From: Ignavibacteriales bacterium
GTDB taxonomy: Bacteria; Bacteroidota; Ignavibacteria; Ignavibacteriales; Ignavibacteriaceae
Length of the DNA stretch: 5,388 bases
Assembly (NCBI GenBank): GCA_027347125.1
Contig: DAIERC010000330.1
Location: forward strand, 1-5,388
Direction of reading: 5' to 3'
Within the stretch, counting starts at the first letter, position 1. The number at the start of each line of letters is the position of its first letter. This document shows positions 1 to 5,388 of the stretch, one piece after another. The notes beneath the pieces are model-generated. The model made no database searches. It worked only from the letters and a program-made list of their open reading frames with translations, and had not been told where the DNA came from. The position numbers and the translations under genes are program-made.

Positions 1-46
1 TTGAATTTAATATTGTCGCAACCAATCAAAATCTTGGAGCGGCAAA

Positions 47-1216
47 ATGAATCAAGGTCAAACAATCTTTTCGCAGATTATGAGTTATATACCAAAACAT
101 AATTTCAATTGTTGCGTTGAAAAATATCGAGGCAACTATAAGGTTCAATCATTTACTTGTTGGGAACAACTTCTTGTTATGACTTTTGCTCAATTAACCT
201 ATAGGGAATCTTTAAGAGATATCGAAACTTGTCTTAGGGCAATGCAAAACAAATTATATCATGTCGGTATTCGAAGTAAGATTTCACGTTCAACTTTAGC
301 AGATGCCAATAATAATAGAGACTGGAGAATATATTCCGACTTTGCATATATACTTATAAACCAAGCTAAGGAACTTTATAGAGACGATAAATTTTTCAAA
401 GAACTCGACGAAACTGTCTATGCCCTTGACTCGACAACAATTGATTTATGCCTATCCTTATTTCCATGGGCAAAATTTAGGAAGACAAAAAGCGCTATAA
501 AAATACATACTCTTTTAGATTTGCAAAATAATATCCCATCGTTTATAAGCATTACTGACGGCTCTGTGCACGATGTCAATATACTAGATGAACTCATAAC
601 AGAAATCGGAGCTTTCTATGTTATCGATAAGGGCTATATTGATTTTGAACGTCTCTATAAACTGAACAGCGGCAGCGCATACTTTGTTACCAGAGCTAAA
701 TCTAATTTCCGGTTTCATAGAATTTATTCTCATCAAGTAGATAAATCCCTAGGGTTAATTTGCGACCAATCAATCTTCCTTAAAGGTTTTTATCCATCAA
801 AATATTATCCGGAGAAACTACGTCGTATAAAATATTTTGATTCTCAAAACAACCGAAGGCTTGTTTTCATTACAAATAATTTCCGTTTGCCTGCTCTTAC
901 AATCGCTAATCTTTTTAAGCAGCGATGGCAGATTGAGTTATTCTTTAAGTGGATTAAACAGAACCTTAAGATCAAATCTTTTTATGGTAACTCTCCAAAC
1001 GCTGTTAAGACTCAAGTTTGTATTGCTATTTCTGTTTATGTCCTTCTTGCAATCATAAAAAAAAGATTAAAAATAGAGCATTCCCTCTACACTTTTTTAC
1101 AATTAATCAGCATATCAATATTTGAGAAAACATCCATTAAATCAATGTTTTCTGATGCTAATTACAAAAATGAATTTGACCATGACTATAACCAATTGTC
1201 CCTATTCAACTTATAA
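47..1216 (+). CDS. IS4-family transposase (DUF4372 N-terminal domain, DDE catalytic domain)
   Basis: This is a 389-residue DNA transposase that would cut and rejoin the ends of its own insertion sequence. Residues 1-75 (MNQGQTIFSQ..., YRGNYKVQSF, WEQLLVMTFAQLTYRESLRD) match the DUF4372 N-terminal domain of Bacteroides-type IS4 transposases. The rest is an RNase H-like DDE domain. D128 lies in ALDST and D194 in VIDKGY. E297 lies in the YREK-type signature R293-x3-E297-x6-K304, with F290 in place of the usual Tyr. The length is normal for the family and there is no frameshift, so the protein looks functional. The ATG at 47 follows ttggagcgg, a modest ribosome-binding sequence about 6-10 bases upstream. 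It is the only gene of the element and converges on the efflux adaptor gene, with 16 bp between the two stop codons. Confidence 0.93.
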   Translation: MNQGQTIFSQIMSYIPKHNFNCCVEKYRGNYKVQSFTCWEQLLVMTFAQLTYRESLRDIETCLRAMQNKLYHVGIRSKISRSTLADANNNRDWRIYSDFAYILINQAKELYRDDKFFKELDETVYALDSTTIDLCLSLFPWAKFRKTKSAIKIHTLLDLQNNIPSFISITDGSVHDVNILDELITEIGAFYVIDKGYIDFERLYKLNSGSAYFVTRAKSNFRFHRIYSHQVDKSLGLICDQSIFLKGFYPSKYYPEKLRRIKYFDSQNNRRLVFITNNFRLPALTIANLFKQRWQIELFFKWIKQNLKIKSFYGNSPNAVKTQVCIAISVYVLLAIIKKRLKIEHSLYTFLQLISISIFEKTSIKSMFSDANYKNEFDHDYNQLSLFNL

Positions 1217-1230
1217 CCGGACAGTAGTGA
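1211..1230. repeat. Right terminal inverted repeat of the IS
   Basis: The transposase stop codon sits inside this stretch, which carries the ccggacagtagtg core expected at the outer end of this IS4 subgroup. Its inner continuation, read as reverse complement (ttgaata), matches the first bases of the window (ttgaatt), supporting a left partner that is mostly cut off. The outer limit could be one or two bases shorter. Confidence 0.6.
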
Positions 1231-1232
1231 GT

Positions 1233-2420
1233 TTATTGTATTTTTACTTTTTCACCGTCTTTTATTTTATCCGTAATATTATCAATTACCTGGTCACCGT
1301 TGTTTAACCCCGATTTAATCTCCACAAAAGAATCGAATTGCCTGCCGGATGTAATAGGCACTTCAACAGCAGTATTATTTTTAACAGTAAAGACAACCTG
1401 TTTCCCGTTTCTTTCTGCAATTGCGGTATTAGGAACAACGAGCGCCGGTTGCTGATTGCCTGTGTTTTGATTCGAACTTCTCGATAAGAAAATAACCTTT
1501 GCGCTCATTTCGGGTAAAACCCGCTTGTCGTAATCTTTAAAGCCGACTTTAACCATAACGGTTGCTTTCGTTCTATCTGCTGTAGGAACAATCTTTGCAA
1601 CATAGCCGGGGTAGTTGTGGTTGGGATACGCGTCTAGAATTATTTCGCAATTTTGATCCGGTATAATTCGTTCGATGTTTGACTCGGAAACATCTGCTTC
1701 AACTTGTAAAGATTTCATATCGGCAATAGTAACAACCGCAGCTCTCGAATTTACACCAGCCGCAAGAGGAGCAACAATCTCACCAACGTCGGCATTCTTT
1801 GTTAAAACCGTACCGTCAAAAGGAGCTCTAATTATTGTATTTTCAATCGCAACTTCCGCCGCCTGAACATTTGCCTTGGCAACATCTATGGAGGCGAGAA
1901 CCTTTTTATAATTTGCTTCAGCGGCGTCAACATCAGATTGTGAAGCCGATCTAGTTTTTAACAATTCCTTCTCCCGGTGAAAAGTATTTTCGGCATCCTT
2001 AAGTCCCGCTTGCTGAAATTCCAGGTTGGCTTTTGCCTCGGCCAGCTGGGCCTCAACATCATTGTCTTCAAGCCTGGCAATTATTTCATCCTTTTTTACT
2101 TTGTCGCCTTCAACAACCCCAAGATAAATTAATCTGCCGGTTCCTTTGGAAGCAACCGCGGCTTTCCGCTGCGCCACCACGTATCCGCTTGCCGTTAATA
2201 CCGCGTTTGCCTGCGATGGCGTTTGAAGAATAGCAGTAGTTAGTTTTACTTCAACAGCGGAATTAAAGTAGGAACCTGTAAACGAATATCCCCAATATAG
2301 CAGTACAAGAAAAACAATTACCGACGCAATAATTGTAATCTTTTTACCGGAACCAGGAATATGTTTTTTCTCTGAACGATCAATTTTTAATGACGACAAA
2401 TCTGTATTTTTATTTTCCAT
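1233..2420 (-). CDS. Efflux transporter periplasmic adaptor subunit (HlyD/MacA/RND-type membrane fusion protein)
   Basis: This 395-residue protein would bridge an inner-membrane pump and an outer-membrane channel in a tripartite efflux system. Residues 1-26 are cytosolic and polar, and residues 27-45 form one membrane anchor (ITIIASVIVFLVLLYWGY). There is no lipobox Cys. The first lipoyl half is at about 76-120 (ASGYVVAQ, GVVEGDKVKKDEIIARLED). An alpha-helical hairpin at about 122-192 is rich in Ala, Glu, Lys and Gln. The second lipoyl half at about 193-225 contains the family motif IIRAPFDGTV. The beta-barrel is at about 228-312 and the membrane-proximal domain at about 325-395. Length and order are complete. 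Family members work with either MacB-like ABC permeases or RND pumps, and the sequence does not decide which. The ATG follows a weak agaag element. Normally cotranscribed pump genes would lie downstream, where the IS now sits. Confidence 0.9.
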   Translation of the reverse strand: MENKNTDLSSLKIDRSEKKHIPGSGKKITIIASVIVFLVLLYWGYSFTGSYFNSAVEVKLTTAILQTPSQANAVLTASGYVVAQRKAAVASKGTGRLIYLGVVEGDKVKKDEIIARLEDNDVEAQLAEAKANLEFQQAGLKDAENTFHREKELLKTRSASQSDVDAAEANYKKVLASIDVAKANVQAAEVAIENTIIRAPFDGTVLTKNADVGEIVAPLAAGVNSRAAVVTIADMKSLQVEADVSESNIERIIPDQNCEIILDAYPNHNYPGYVAKIVPTADRTKATVMVKVGFKDYDKRVLPEMSAKVIFLSRSSNQNTGNQQPALVVPNTAIAERNGKQVVFTVKNNTAVEVPITSGRQFDSFVEIKSGLNNGDQVIDNITDKIKDGEKVKIQ

Positions 2421-2458
2421 ATTACTTCTATCTGTATTTTTTTAAGATTTTTGTATTC

Positions 2459-2476
2459 AATTATTAAATAATAATT
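2459..2476. promoter_or_regulatory. Inverted repeat 7-4-7 upstream of the efflux adaptor
   Basis: Arms aattatt (2459-2465) and aataatt (2470-2476) are perfect reverse complements around a 4-base spacer, about 39 bp before the adaptor start. The position suits an operator or a promoter overlap. The A/T-only content means chance is a real alternative. Confidence 0.25.
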
Positions 2477-2493
2477 ATCAGCGATAAAGAAAT

Positions 2494-2534
2494 TCTCATT
2501 TAAATGATGGAAAAACCGTCATTAAAAAATGAGA
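2494..2534 (-). terminator. Long imperfect hairpin, possible terminator of a minus-strand transcript
   Basis: The outer stem pairs tctcattt (2494-2501) with aaatgaga (2527-2534). The inner stem pairs aatgatgg (2503-2510) with ccgtcatt (2516-2523), including one G-T wobble, around an aaaaa loop. One base on one side and three on the other bulge between the stems, giving about 16 pairs in total. On the minus strand it lies about 70 bases after the stop of the small open frame at 2601 and is followed by aatttcttt, a weak U tract. It could instead be a protein-binding site or a 5' leader structure. The left arm also contains the perfect 12-bp palindrome tcatttaaatga (2496-2507). Confidence 0.35.
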
Positions 2535-2600
2535 TGCGTTGCAATTTACGGGGTTAAGTTCAGCTTAAGCAAAAATATTACGTATAAAATAATTAAAGTT

Positions 2601-2918
2601 TTACAAATTAGCTTCAAAAAAATGTTTATAGATTGAGTTTTTGAATAACGCAAGAAAGCCAAATCTTCTCCGGGGCATCTGTTTCTTGCCTGCTAAAATA
2701 AACCCTGCCATTGCCATCCTAAACAGAAAATCGGTGAATGCATGATATTTACCGGTAAAATATTTTCAATCTTATTAACAATTTGAATTAAGCGCTTAAT
2801 ATAAAATGATAAAAATGTTTTCTGGCGTAACTTTTTTACCTGAAAATATTTTTCAATCGCATAAATGAAAATCAACGTTTTTATCAAACGAATCTTTTAG
2901 TAAATTTCCAACAAGCAT
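2601..2918 (-). pseudogene. Possible frameshifted remnant of a minus-strand gene, unrecognised
   Basis: Three overlapping minus-strand reading frames could form one decayed gene. From the ATG at 2918 a frame reads MLVGNLLKDSFDKNVDF and stops at 2853. A second frame, open at 2887-2693, carries a Lys/Ile-rich segment (KYFQVKKLRQKTFLSFYIKR). A third frame, open from 2765 to the stop at 2601, reads FTGKYHAFTDFLFRMAMAG and continues through GKKQMPRRRFGFLALF to its end. The third part has a basic/aromatic composition that looks protein-like, and a hairpin resembling a terminator follows the stop. Alone it could give a 38-residue peptide from the ATG at 2717. The C-terminal style is loosely reminiscent of glycosyltransferase ends, but this is too weak to name. 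The whole stretch may equally be non-coding. Confidence 0.25.
2787..2800. promoter_or_regulatory. Perfect 14-bp palindrome, candidate operator
   Basis: attaagcgcttaat is a perfect dyad with a GC-containing centre, unlike the A/T-only palindromes expected by chance here. It lies 135 bp before the lactonase-like start and would suit a dimeric regulator. No protein in the window can be assigned to it. Confidence 0.3.
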
Positions 2919-2934
2919 ATTTATAAAGTCTATT

Positions 2935-4038
2935 ATGAAACTAATTAAAAATTCCATTTTAAGATTTTTCACTTTTTTAATTTTAGCTGCGTTAAGTTTT
3001 AACACTGTTAAGGCACTGCAAAGTACCGCCGAAAATTATTTCGTTTACGTAACACTTAAAGACGACAATGCCATAGCAATTTACAAGATGAACCCACTTA
3101 CCGGGGCATTACATTTTCTAAAAAAGCAAGATATAAATGGGGGGCCTGCTTCTATAACATTGGACCCTTCGAAAAAATATTTGTATGTTGCGCAAAGAAC
3201 TTCAAACTCCATCTCGTCCTATAAAGTTGATCATAAAACAGGTTTATTAAAACTTCTCAATACAATTCTCGCAGTTGATAACCCGGTGTACATTTCTACA
3301 GACAAAACCGGGCGTTATCTTTTATCGGCTTATTACAATGCTTCAACGATAGGAATATACACCATACAAAAAAACGGCGAGATAGAAAAGACTCCTATAC
3401 AGGTGGACAGCACCGAGAAAAATCCCCATTCCATCCTGGTAGATAAAACAAACCGGTTCCTTTATGTAGCCGATAAATCCGCAGATAAAATATATCAGTT
3501 TATTTTTGATGCCGGTACCGGAAAAATAAAACCAAACAATCCTAAAATATTAAATACCCCGCCAGGAACTGGGCCAAGGCATTTTGTATTTAACAATAAG
3601 AATAAAATTATTTATTTTGTAAATGAATTAAACGGAACCGTTACCGCTTATCATTTAAATAGCCTCAGCGGAATCATTACTCCTTTTCAAACTATTTCAA
3701 CATTACCGAAAAATTTTAACGGCACAAACACGAGCGCCGATATTCATTTAACCCCCAACAATAAATTTTTATATACCACGAACAGAGGCCCCAACAGCAT
3801 CGCTGGTTTTTCGGTTAACAGTAAATCAGGAAGGTTAGAATTTATCGGTACATTTTCTACTGTAAAAACCCCGCGGGCTTTCAATATTGCACCAGGAGGA
3901 AAATTTTTAATTACTGCCGGTGAAGATTCAGATAATATAGCTTCTTACAGAATCGATCAAAGGACAGGTAAATTAAAACCTCTTGAAATAATACATGTAG
4001 GCGCAAGACCCTCGTGGGTTTTGATAGAAAAATTTTAA
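2935..4038 (+). CDS. Exported lactonase-family seven-bladed beta-propeller (6-phosphogluconolactonase-like)
   Basis: This 367-residue protein starts with a clear export signal: MKLIKNSILR, a hydrophobic core at about 11-22 (FFTFLILAALSF), and a likely signal peptidase I site after VKA (residue 27). The remainder is a repeat propeller of the lactonase family (PF10282). Each blade ends with a hairpin of the type TG-x-L: PLTGAL at 54-59, KTGLL at 102-106, GTGKI at 194-198, LSGII at 244-248, KSGRL at 297-301 and RTGKL at 343-347. Family signatures are visible at NPHSILVD (163-170), GPRHFVF (213-219), ADIHLTP (268-274), NRGPNSIAGFSV (283-294) and TPRAFNIAPGGKFL (312-325). Cytosolic relatives (Pgl) hydrolyse 6-phosphogluconolactone. 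Because this one is exported, it more likely acts on another lactone or binds a sugar-derived ligand. It is monocistronic here and converges on the regulator gene. Confidence 0.88.
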   Translation: MKLIKNSILRFFTFLILAALSFNTVKALQSTAENYFVYVTLKDDNAIAIYKMNPLTGALHFLKKQDINGGPASITLDPSKKYLYVAQRTSNSISSYKVDHKTGLLKLLNTILAVDNPVYISTDKTGRYLLSAYYNASTIGIYTIQKNGEIEKTPIQVDSTEKNPHSILVDKTNRFLYVADKSADKIYQFIFDAGTGKIKPNNPKILNTPPGTGPRHFVFNNKNKIIYFVNELNGTVTAYHLNSLSGIITPFQTISTLPKNFNGTNTSADIHLTPNNKFLYTTNRGPNSIAGFSVNSKSGRLEFIGTFSTVKTPRAFNIAPGGKFLITAGEDSDNIASYRIDQRTGKLKPLEIIHVGARPSWVLIEKF

Positions 4039-4039
4039 G

Positions 4040-4077
4040 AAAAAAAGTACTTTACAATTTGTTTTTTATTGAAGTAC
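4040..4077 (-). terminator. Rho-independent terminator of the ArsR-DUF2087-GIY-YIG gene
   Basis: Read on the minus strand, gtactt (complement of 4072-4077) and caat (complement of 4068-4071) pair with the complements of 4055-4058 and 4047-4052. This gives about ten pairs with a two-base bulge and a 9-base loop. A run of seven T follows directly (complement of 4040-4046). The stem overlaps the stop codon of the minus-strand gene. On the plus strand the hairpin has no T run behind it, so termination of the lactonase-like transcript here is less certain. Confidence 0.6.
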
Positions 4078-5098
4078 CGTGCAATTTAAAATAATTTTTT
4101 TTGCTCTCTTTTAATTTCTCACTCCACAAGTCTTTAAGCGTAGCTAAGTCCTCGGTATAATTATAATCGGGATCTTCTTTCGGTTCAAGTTTATCTATTA
4201 TTTCAAATATAACTCCGTCTTCGCCGTACATGTTCCATGCCTGTTTTAGGTCATCTATTTTGTGGATACCTATATTAAGTTCCGCTTTGTGCCTGTTAAT
4301 AATAGCATTAAGATTTACGCTGCTGCCGAAATAAATATTATCGTTCAGCTTATTTTTAATTTGGTAAACCCCCATCGGCGGATGAGTCATTTTATAATTT
4401 CTTTTAATTTCAGAACGAGTACTCATTATATTTTGCCCTGCTGTTTTGGTTAAATGTTTTTTAATCTTCCTCTTTTTTACGTCATCATTCGCAAGCTTTA
4501 GGAAAGGTATTGACGACGAAGATTCGCCTCTATAGTTAAGGTTAAGTCTGTATTCTCCCTTTTTTCTAAACATCATTTTTTCATCAACAAAGTATCTCCT
4601 TATTGTACAGTAGTCATCAAAAATTTCCCCGATCATAGAATCAATTTCTTTCTCCGAATAAATTTTATTTATATCGAATATTTTAATTATTTCATCAAGA
4701 ATAATTAAACGCTTTTTAGACTGCGAAGGCATTCTTCTTAGTTTGCCGCTATCAAAAAAAGTATTAAGCACTTTATCCCTGTAATTTTGAATTCTTTCGT
4801 CCTGAACCTTCTTATAATTATTTTCAAAAGATATCATTTCCTTTAAAGTGTAATTAAAAATTTCTTCATTTATGTGAAAGACAACATAATATTGTTCCTT
4901 CTTTTTATAAACCAGGTTTGCGCTTTCAAGTTTTTTAAGATGAAACGAAACCGTTGATACGGCAAGGTTAAGCCGCTGCGCCAATTCTTCAACATATTGC
5001 GCTTTTTGTATCAACGAATTAATTATCATCAATCTGCTTGAATCCGCCAGTGCTTTTAGTATTTTAATACTTTCAGAAATTTCCATATTGTCTCGCAT
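4052..5098 (-). CDS. ArsR-like HTH, DUF2087 and degenerate GIY-YIG domain fusion; probable transcriptional regulator
   Basis: This is a 348-residue protein with three modules. Residues 6-88 form an ArsR-type winged helix (ILKALADSSRLMIINSL, recognition helix AVSTVSFHLKKLESANLV at 46-63, wing KKKEQYYVVF). The ELCVCDL metal-binding motif is absent, and the only Cys is C164, so metal sensing of the classic type is unlikely. Residues about 119-186 match DUF2087 (RRMPSQSKKR, YSEKEIDSMI, DDYCTIRRYFVDE, GEYRL). A basic linker follows (VKKRKIKKH). Residues about 229-330 resemble a GIY-YIG fold: G243-V-Y245, Y256-F-G258, then AWNMYGEDGVIFEIID and EPKEDPDYNYTEDL. The usual Arg eight residues after the second motif is I266, and the usual Glu before the terminal Trp is K322, so nuclease activity is doubtful. 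The start at M1 is preceded by no strong ribosome site, and M5 is an alternative. M225 could be an internal start giving a free GIY-YIG protein. Confidence 0.82.
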   Translation of the reverse strand: MRDNMEISESIKILKALADSSRLMIINSLIQKAQYVEELAQRLNLAVSTVSFHLKKLESANLVYKKKEQYYVVFHINEEIFNYTLKEMISFENNYKKVQDERIQNYRDKVLNTFFDSGKLRRMPSQSKKRLIILDEIIKIFDINKIYSEKEIDSMIGEIFDDYCTIRRYFVDEKMMFRKKGEYRLNLNYRGESSSSIPFLKLANDDVKKRKIKKHLTKTAGQNIMSTRSEIKRNYKMTHPPMGVYQIKNKLNDNIYFGSSVNLNAIINRHKAELNIGIHKIDDLKQAWNMYGEDGVIFEIIDKLEPKEDPDYNYTEDLATLKDLWSEKLKESKKNYFKLHGTSIKNKL

Positions 5099-5193
5099 TA
5101 TTTATTTCGATAAGCATAGAAGCAAAAATATAATTTCTACAACACACATACAAATTCATTTCTATATTCGTCGAATTATTTTTAGCTCAACCG

Positions 5194-5208
5194 AAATTAT
5201 TATAATTT
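5194..5208. promoter_or_regulatory. Perfect inverted repeat 7-1-7 in the divergent spacer, candidate operator
   Basis: aaattat (5194-5200) and ataattt (5202-5208) are perfect reverse complements around one base. The site lies 96 bp upstream of the ArsR-like gene and upstream of the rightmost plus-strand gene. ArsR-family dimers bind imperfect A/T-rich dyads and often repress their own divergent promoter, so this is the best candidate operator in the spacer. The A/T-only sequence limits confidence. Confidence 0.35.
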
Positions 5209-5326
5209 GCCATTCCGGTTTTTCCTGTCCTGGCTATTAATTTACTTTATGTGGATTACTAACTTTTATAAATATTTGATAAAAATTTTCGATAGTAAAA
5301 ACATAAAAAGGAATTATTTAACATTT

Positions 5327-5388
5327 ATGCTAAGCGATCAAGATAAAATAAAATGGTTCGACCTTGCCGTCAAATTCCAAATAGACGG
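5327..5388 (+). CDS. N-terminus of an unrecognised protein, cut by the window end
   Basis: From the ATG at 5327 the frame reads MLSDQDKIKWFDLAVKFQID and runs off the window. An aaaagg element lies about 15 bases upstream, which is a long spacing. The same frame stays open upstream to an ATG at 5249, which would add 26 residues (MWITNFYKYLIKIFDSKNIK and on). That extension is rich in Lys, Ile and Tyr and looks like translated spacer, and a near-match to a Bacteroidota -7 element (aatatttg, 5271-5278) would place transcription start after 5249. I therefore prefer 5327. Too little is visible to assign a family. The gene is divergent from the ArsR-like regulator and could be its target. Confidence 0.5.
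   Translation, partial: MLSDQDKIKWFDLAVKFQID

Larger units (their letters stand above)
1..1230 (+). mobile_element. IS4-family insertion sequence, left tip outside the window
   Basis: The element consists of one transposase gene with short flanks. The right end, just after the transposase stop, reads ttataaccggacagtagtga (1211-1230). Its reverse complement begins tcactactgtccgg, which resembles the tips I recall for DUF4372-type IS4 elements. Continued inward, that reverse complement reads ...aagttgaata. The window opens with ttgaattt, so base 1 appears to lie about 20 bp inside the left terminal repeat. The outer left tip and the left copy of the target duplication are therefore missing from view. 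The exact right boundary is uncertain by a few bases (about 1228-1230). The element ends within about five bases of the stop codon of the minus-strand efflux adaptor. The intact open frame suggests a recent or still active insertion. Confidence 0.8.
2421..2934. other. 514-bp spacer between divergent genes, with palindromes and no confident gene
   Basis: This spacer separates the divergent efflux adaptor (minus) and lactonase-like gene (plus), so it should hold both promoters. It contains an inverted repeat just upstream of the adaptor (2459-2476), a long hairpin (2494-2534), perfect palindromes at 2496-2507, 2748-2759 and 2787-2800, and short open stretches on the minus strand that may be gene remnants (2601-2918). 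I see no tRNA, rRNA or riboswitch signature. No clear sigma-70 or Bacteroidota-type (TTG...TAnnTTTG) promoter stands out. The best near-match for the plus gene is taaatttc at 2901-2908. Confidence 0.6.

Noticed and set aside
837..1058. Open frame of 73 residues on the plus strand inside the transposase
   Set aside because: It is out of frame within the catalytic domain. The transposase frame carries the conserved Glu motif here, so this is a shadow and not a programmed second frame.
1122..1307. Open frame of 61 residues on the plus strand crossing the IS end
   Set aside because: It spans the transposase C-terminus, the terminal repeat and the antisense of the adaptor end, so it is a by-product of the junction.
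2033..2233. Open frame of 66 residues on the plus strand
   Set aside because: It lies opposite the alpha-hairpin and lipoyl region of the efflux adaptor, which has clear domains. Its Pro/Gln/Leu-rich composition is typical of an antisense shadow.
2751..2858. Similar stretches near 2751-2771 and 2838-2858 (accggtaaaatattttcaat and acctgaaaatatttttcaat) as a direct repeat
   Set aside because: The matches are mostly A/T runs with several mismatches and an offset, so they are not distinguishable from composition.
2421..2934. CRISPR array or tandem repeat in the long spacer
   Set aside because: No repeat unit recurs with regular spacing. Only isolated palindromes and one hairpin are present.
4262..4453. 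Open frame of 63 residues on the plus strand
   Set aside because: It is antisense to the GIY-YIG-like domain, which shows family motifs on the other strand.

Overview
The window is AT-rich (roughly one third G+C by eye) and looks like a chromosomal segment of a bacterium from the Bacteroidota/Ignavibacteriota (FCB) side of the tree. This rests on weak or absent Shine-Dalgarno sequences before most starts, AT-rich codon use, a Bacteroides-type IS4 transposase and a secreted propeller lactonase. No marker gene fixes the taxonomy, so this is an inference.

Layout from left to right. (1) Positions 1 to about 1230 hold an almost complete IS4-family insertion sequence. Its transposase has an intact DDE triad. 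The right terminal repeat is present, while the tip of the left repeat lies just outside the window. (2) Positions 1233-2420 (minus) encode a membrane-anchored periplasmic adaptor (HlyD/MacA/RND-type) of a tripartite efflux system. The IS abuts its stop codon, so any downstream transporter genes would lie beyond the IS. (3) Positions 2421-2934 are a 514-bp spacer between divergent genes. It carries several perfect palindromes, a long hairpin, and what may be the three-frame remnant of a decayed minus-strand gene. (4) Positions 2935-4038 (plus) encode an exported seven-bladed propeller protein of the lactonase family. (5) Positions 4052-5098 (minus), convergent with the lactonase and 13 bp from it, encode a three-part protein: ArsR-like winged helix, DUF2087 and a GIY-YIG-like domain. 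The GIY-YIG part lacks the expected catalytic Arg and Glu. (6) Positions 5099-5326 are a divergent regulatory spacer with a perfect 7-1-7 inverted repeat, followed by the first codons of a plus-strand gene that runs off the window.

The genes do not form one pathway. The most interesting item is the ArsR-DUF2087-GIY-YIG protein, a probable regulator in which a nuclease fold appears to have lost catalysis and may serve as a DNA-, ligand- or partner-binding module. The second is the IS insertion at the 3' end of the efflux adaptor gene, which may separate it from its transporter partners.
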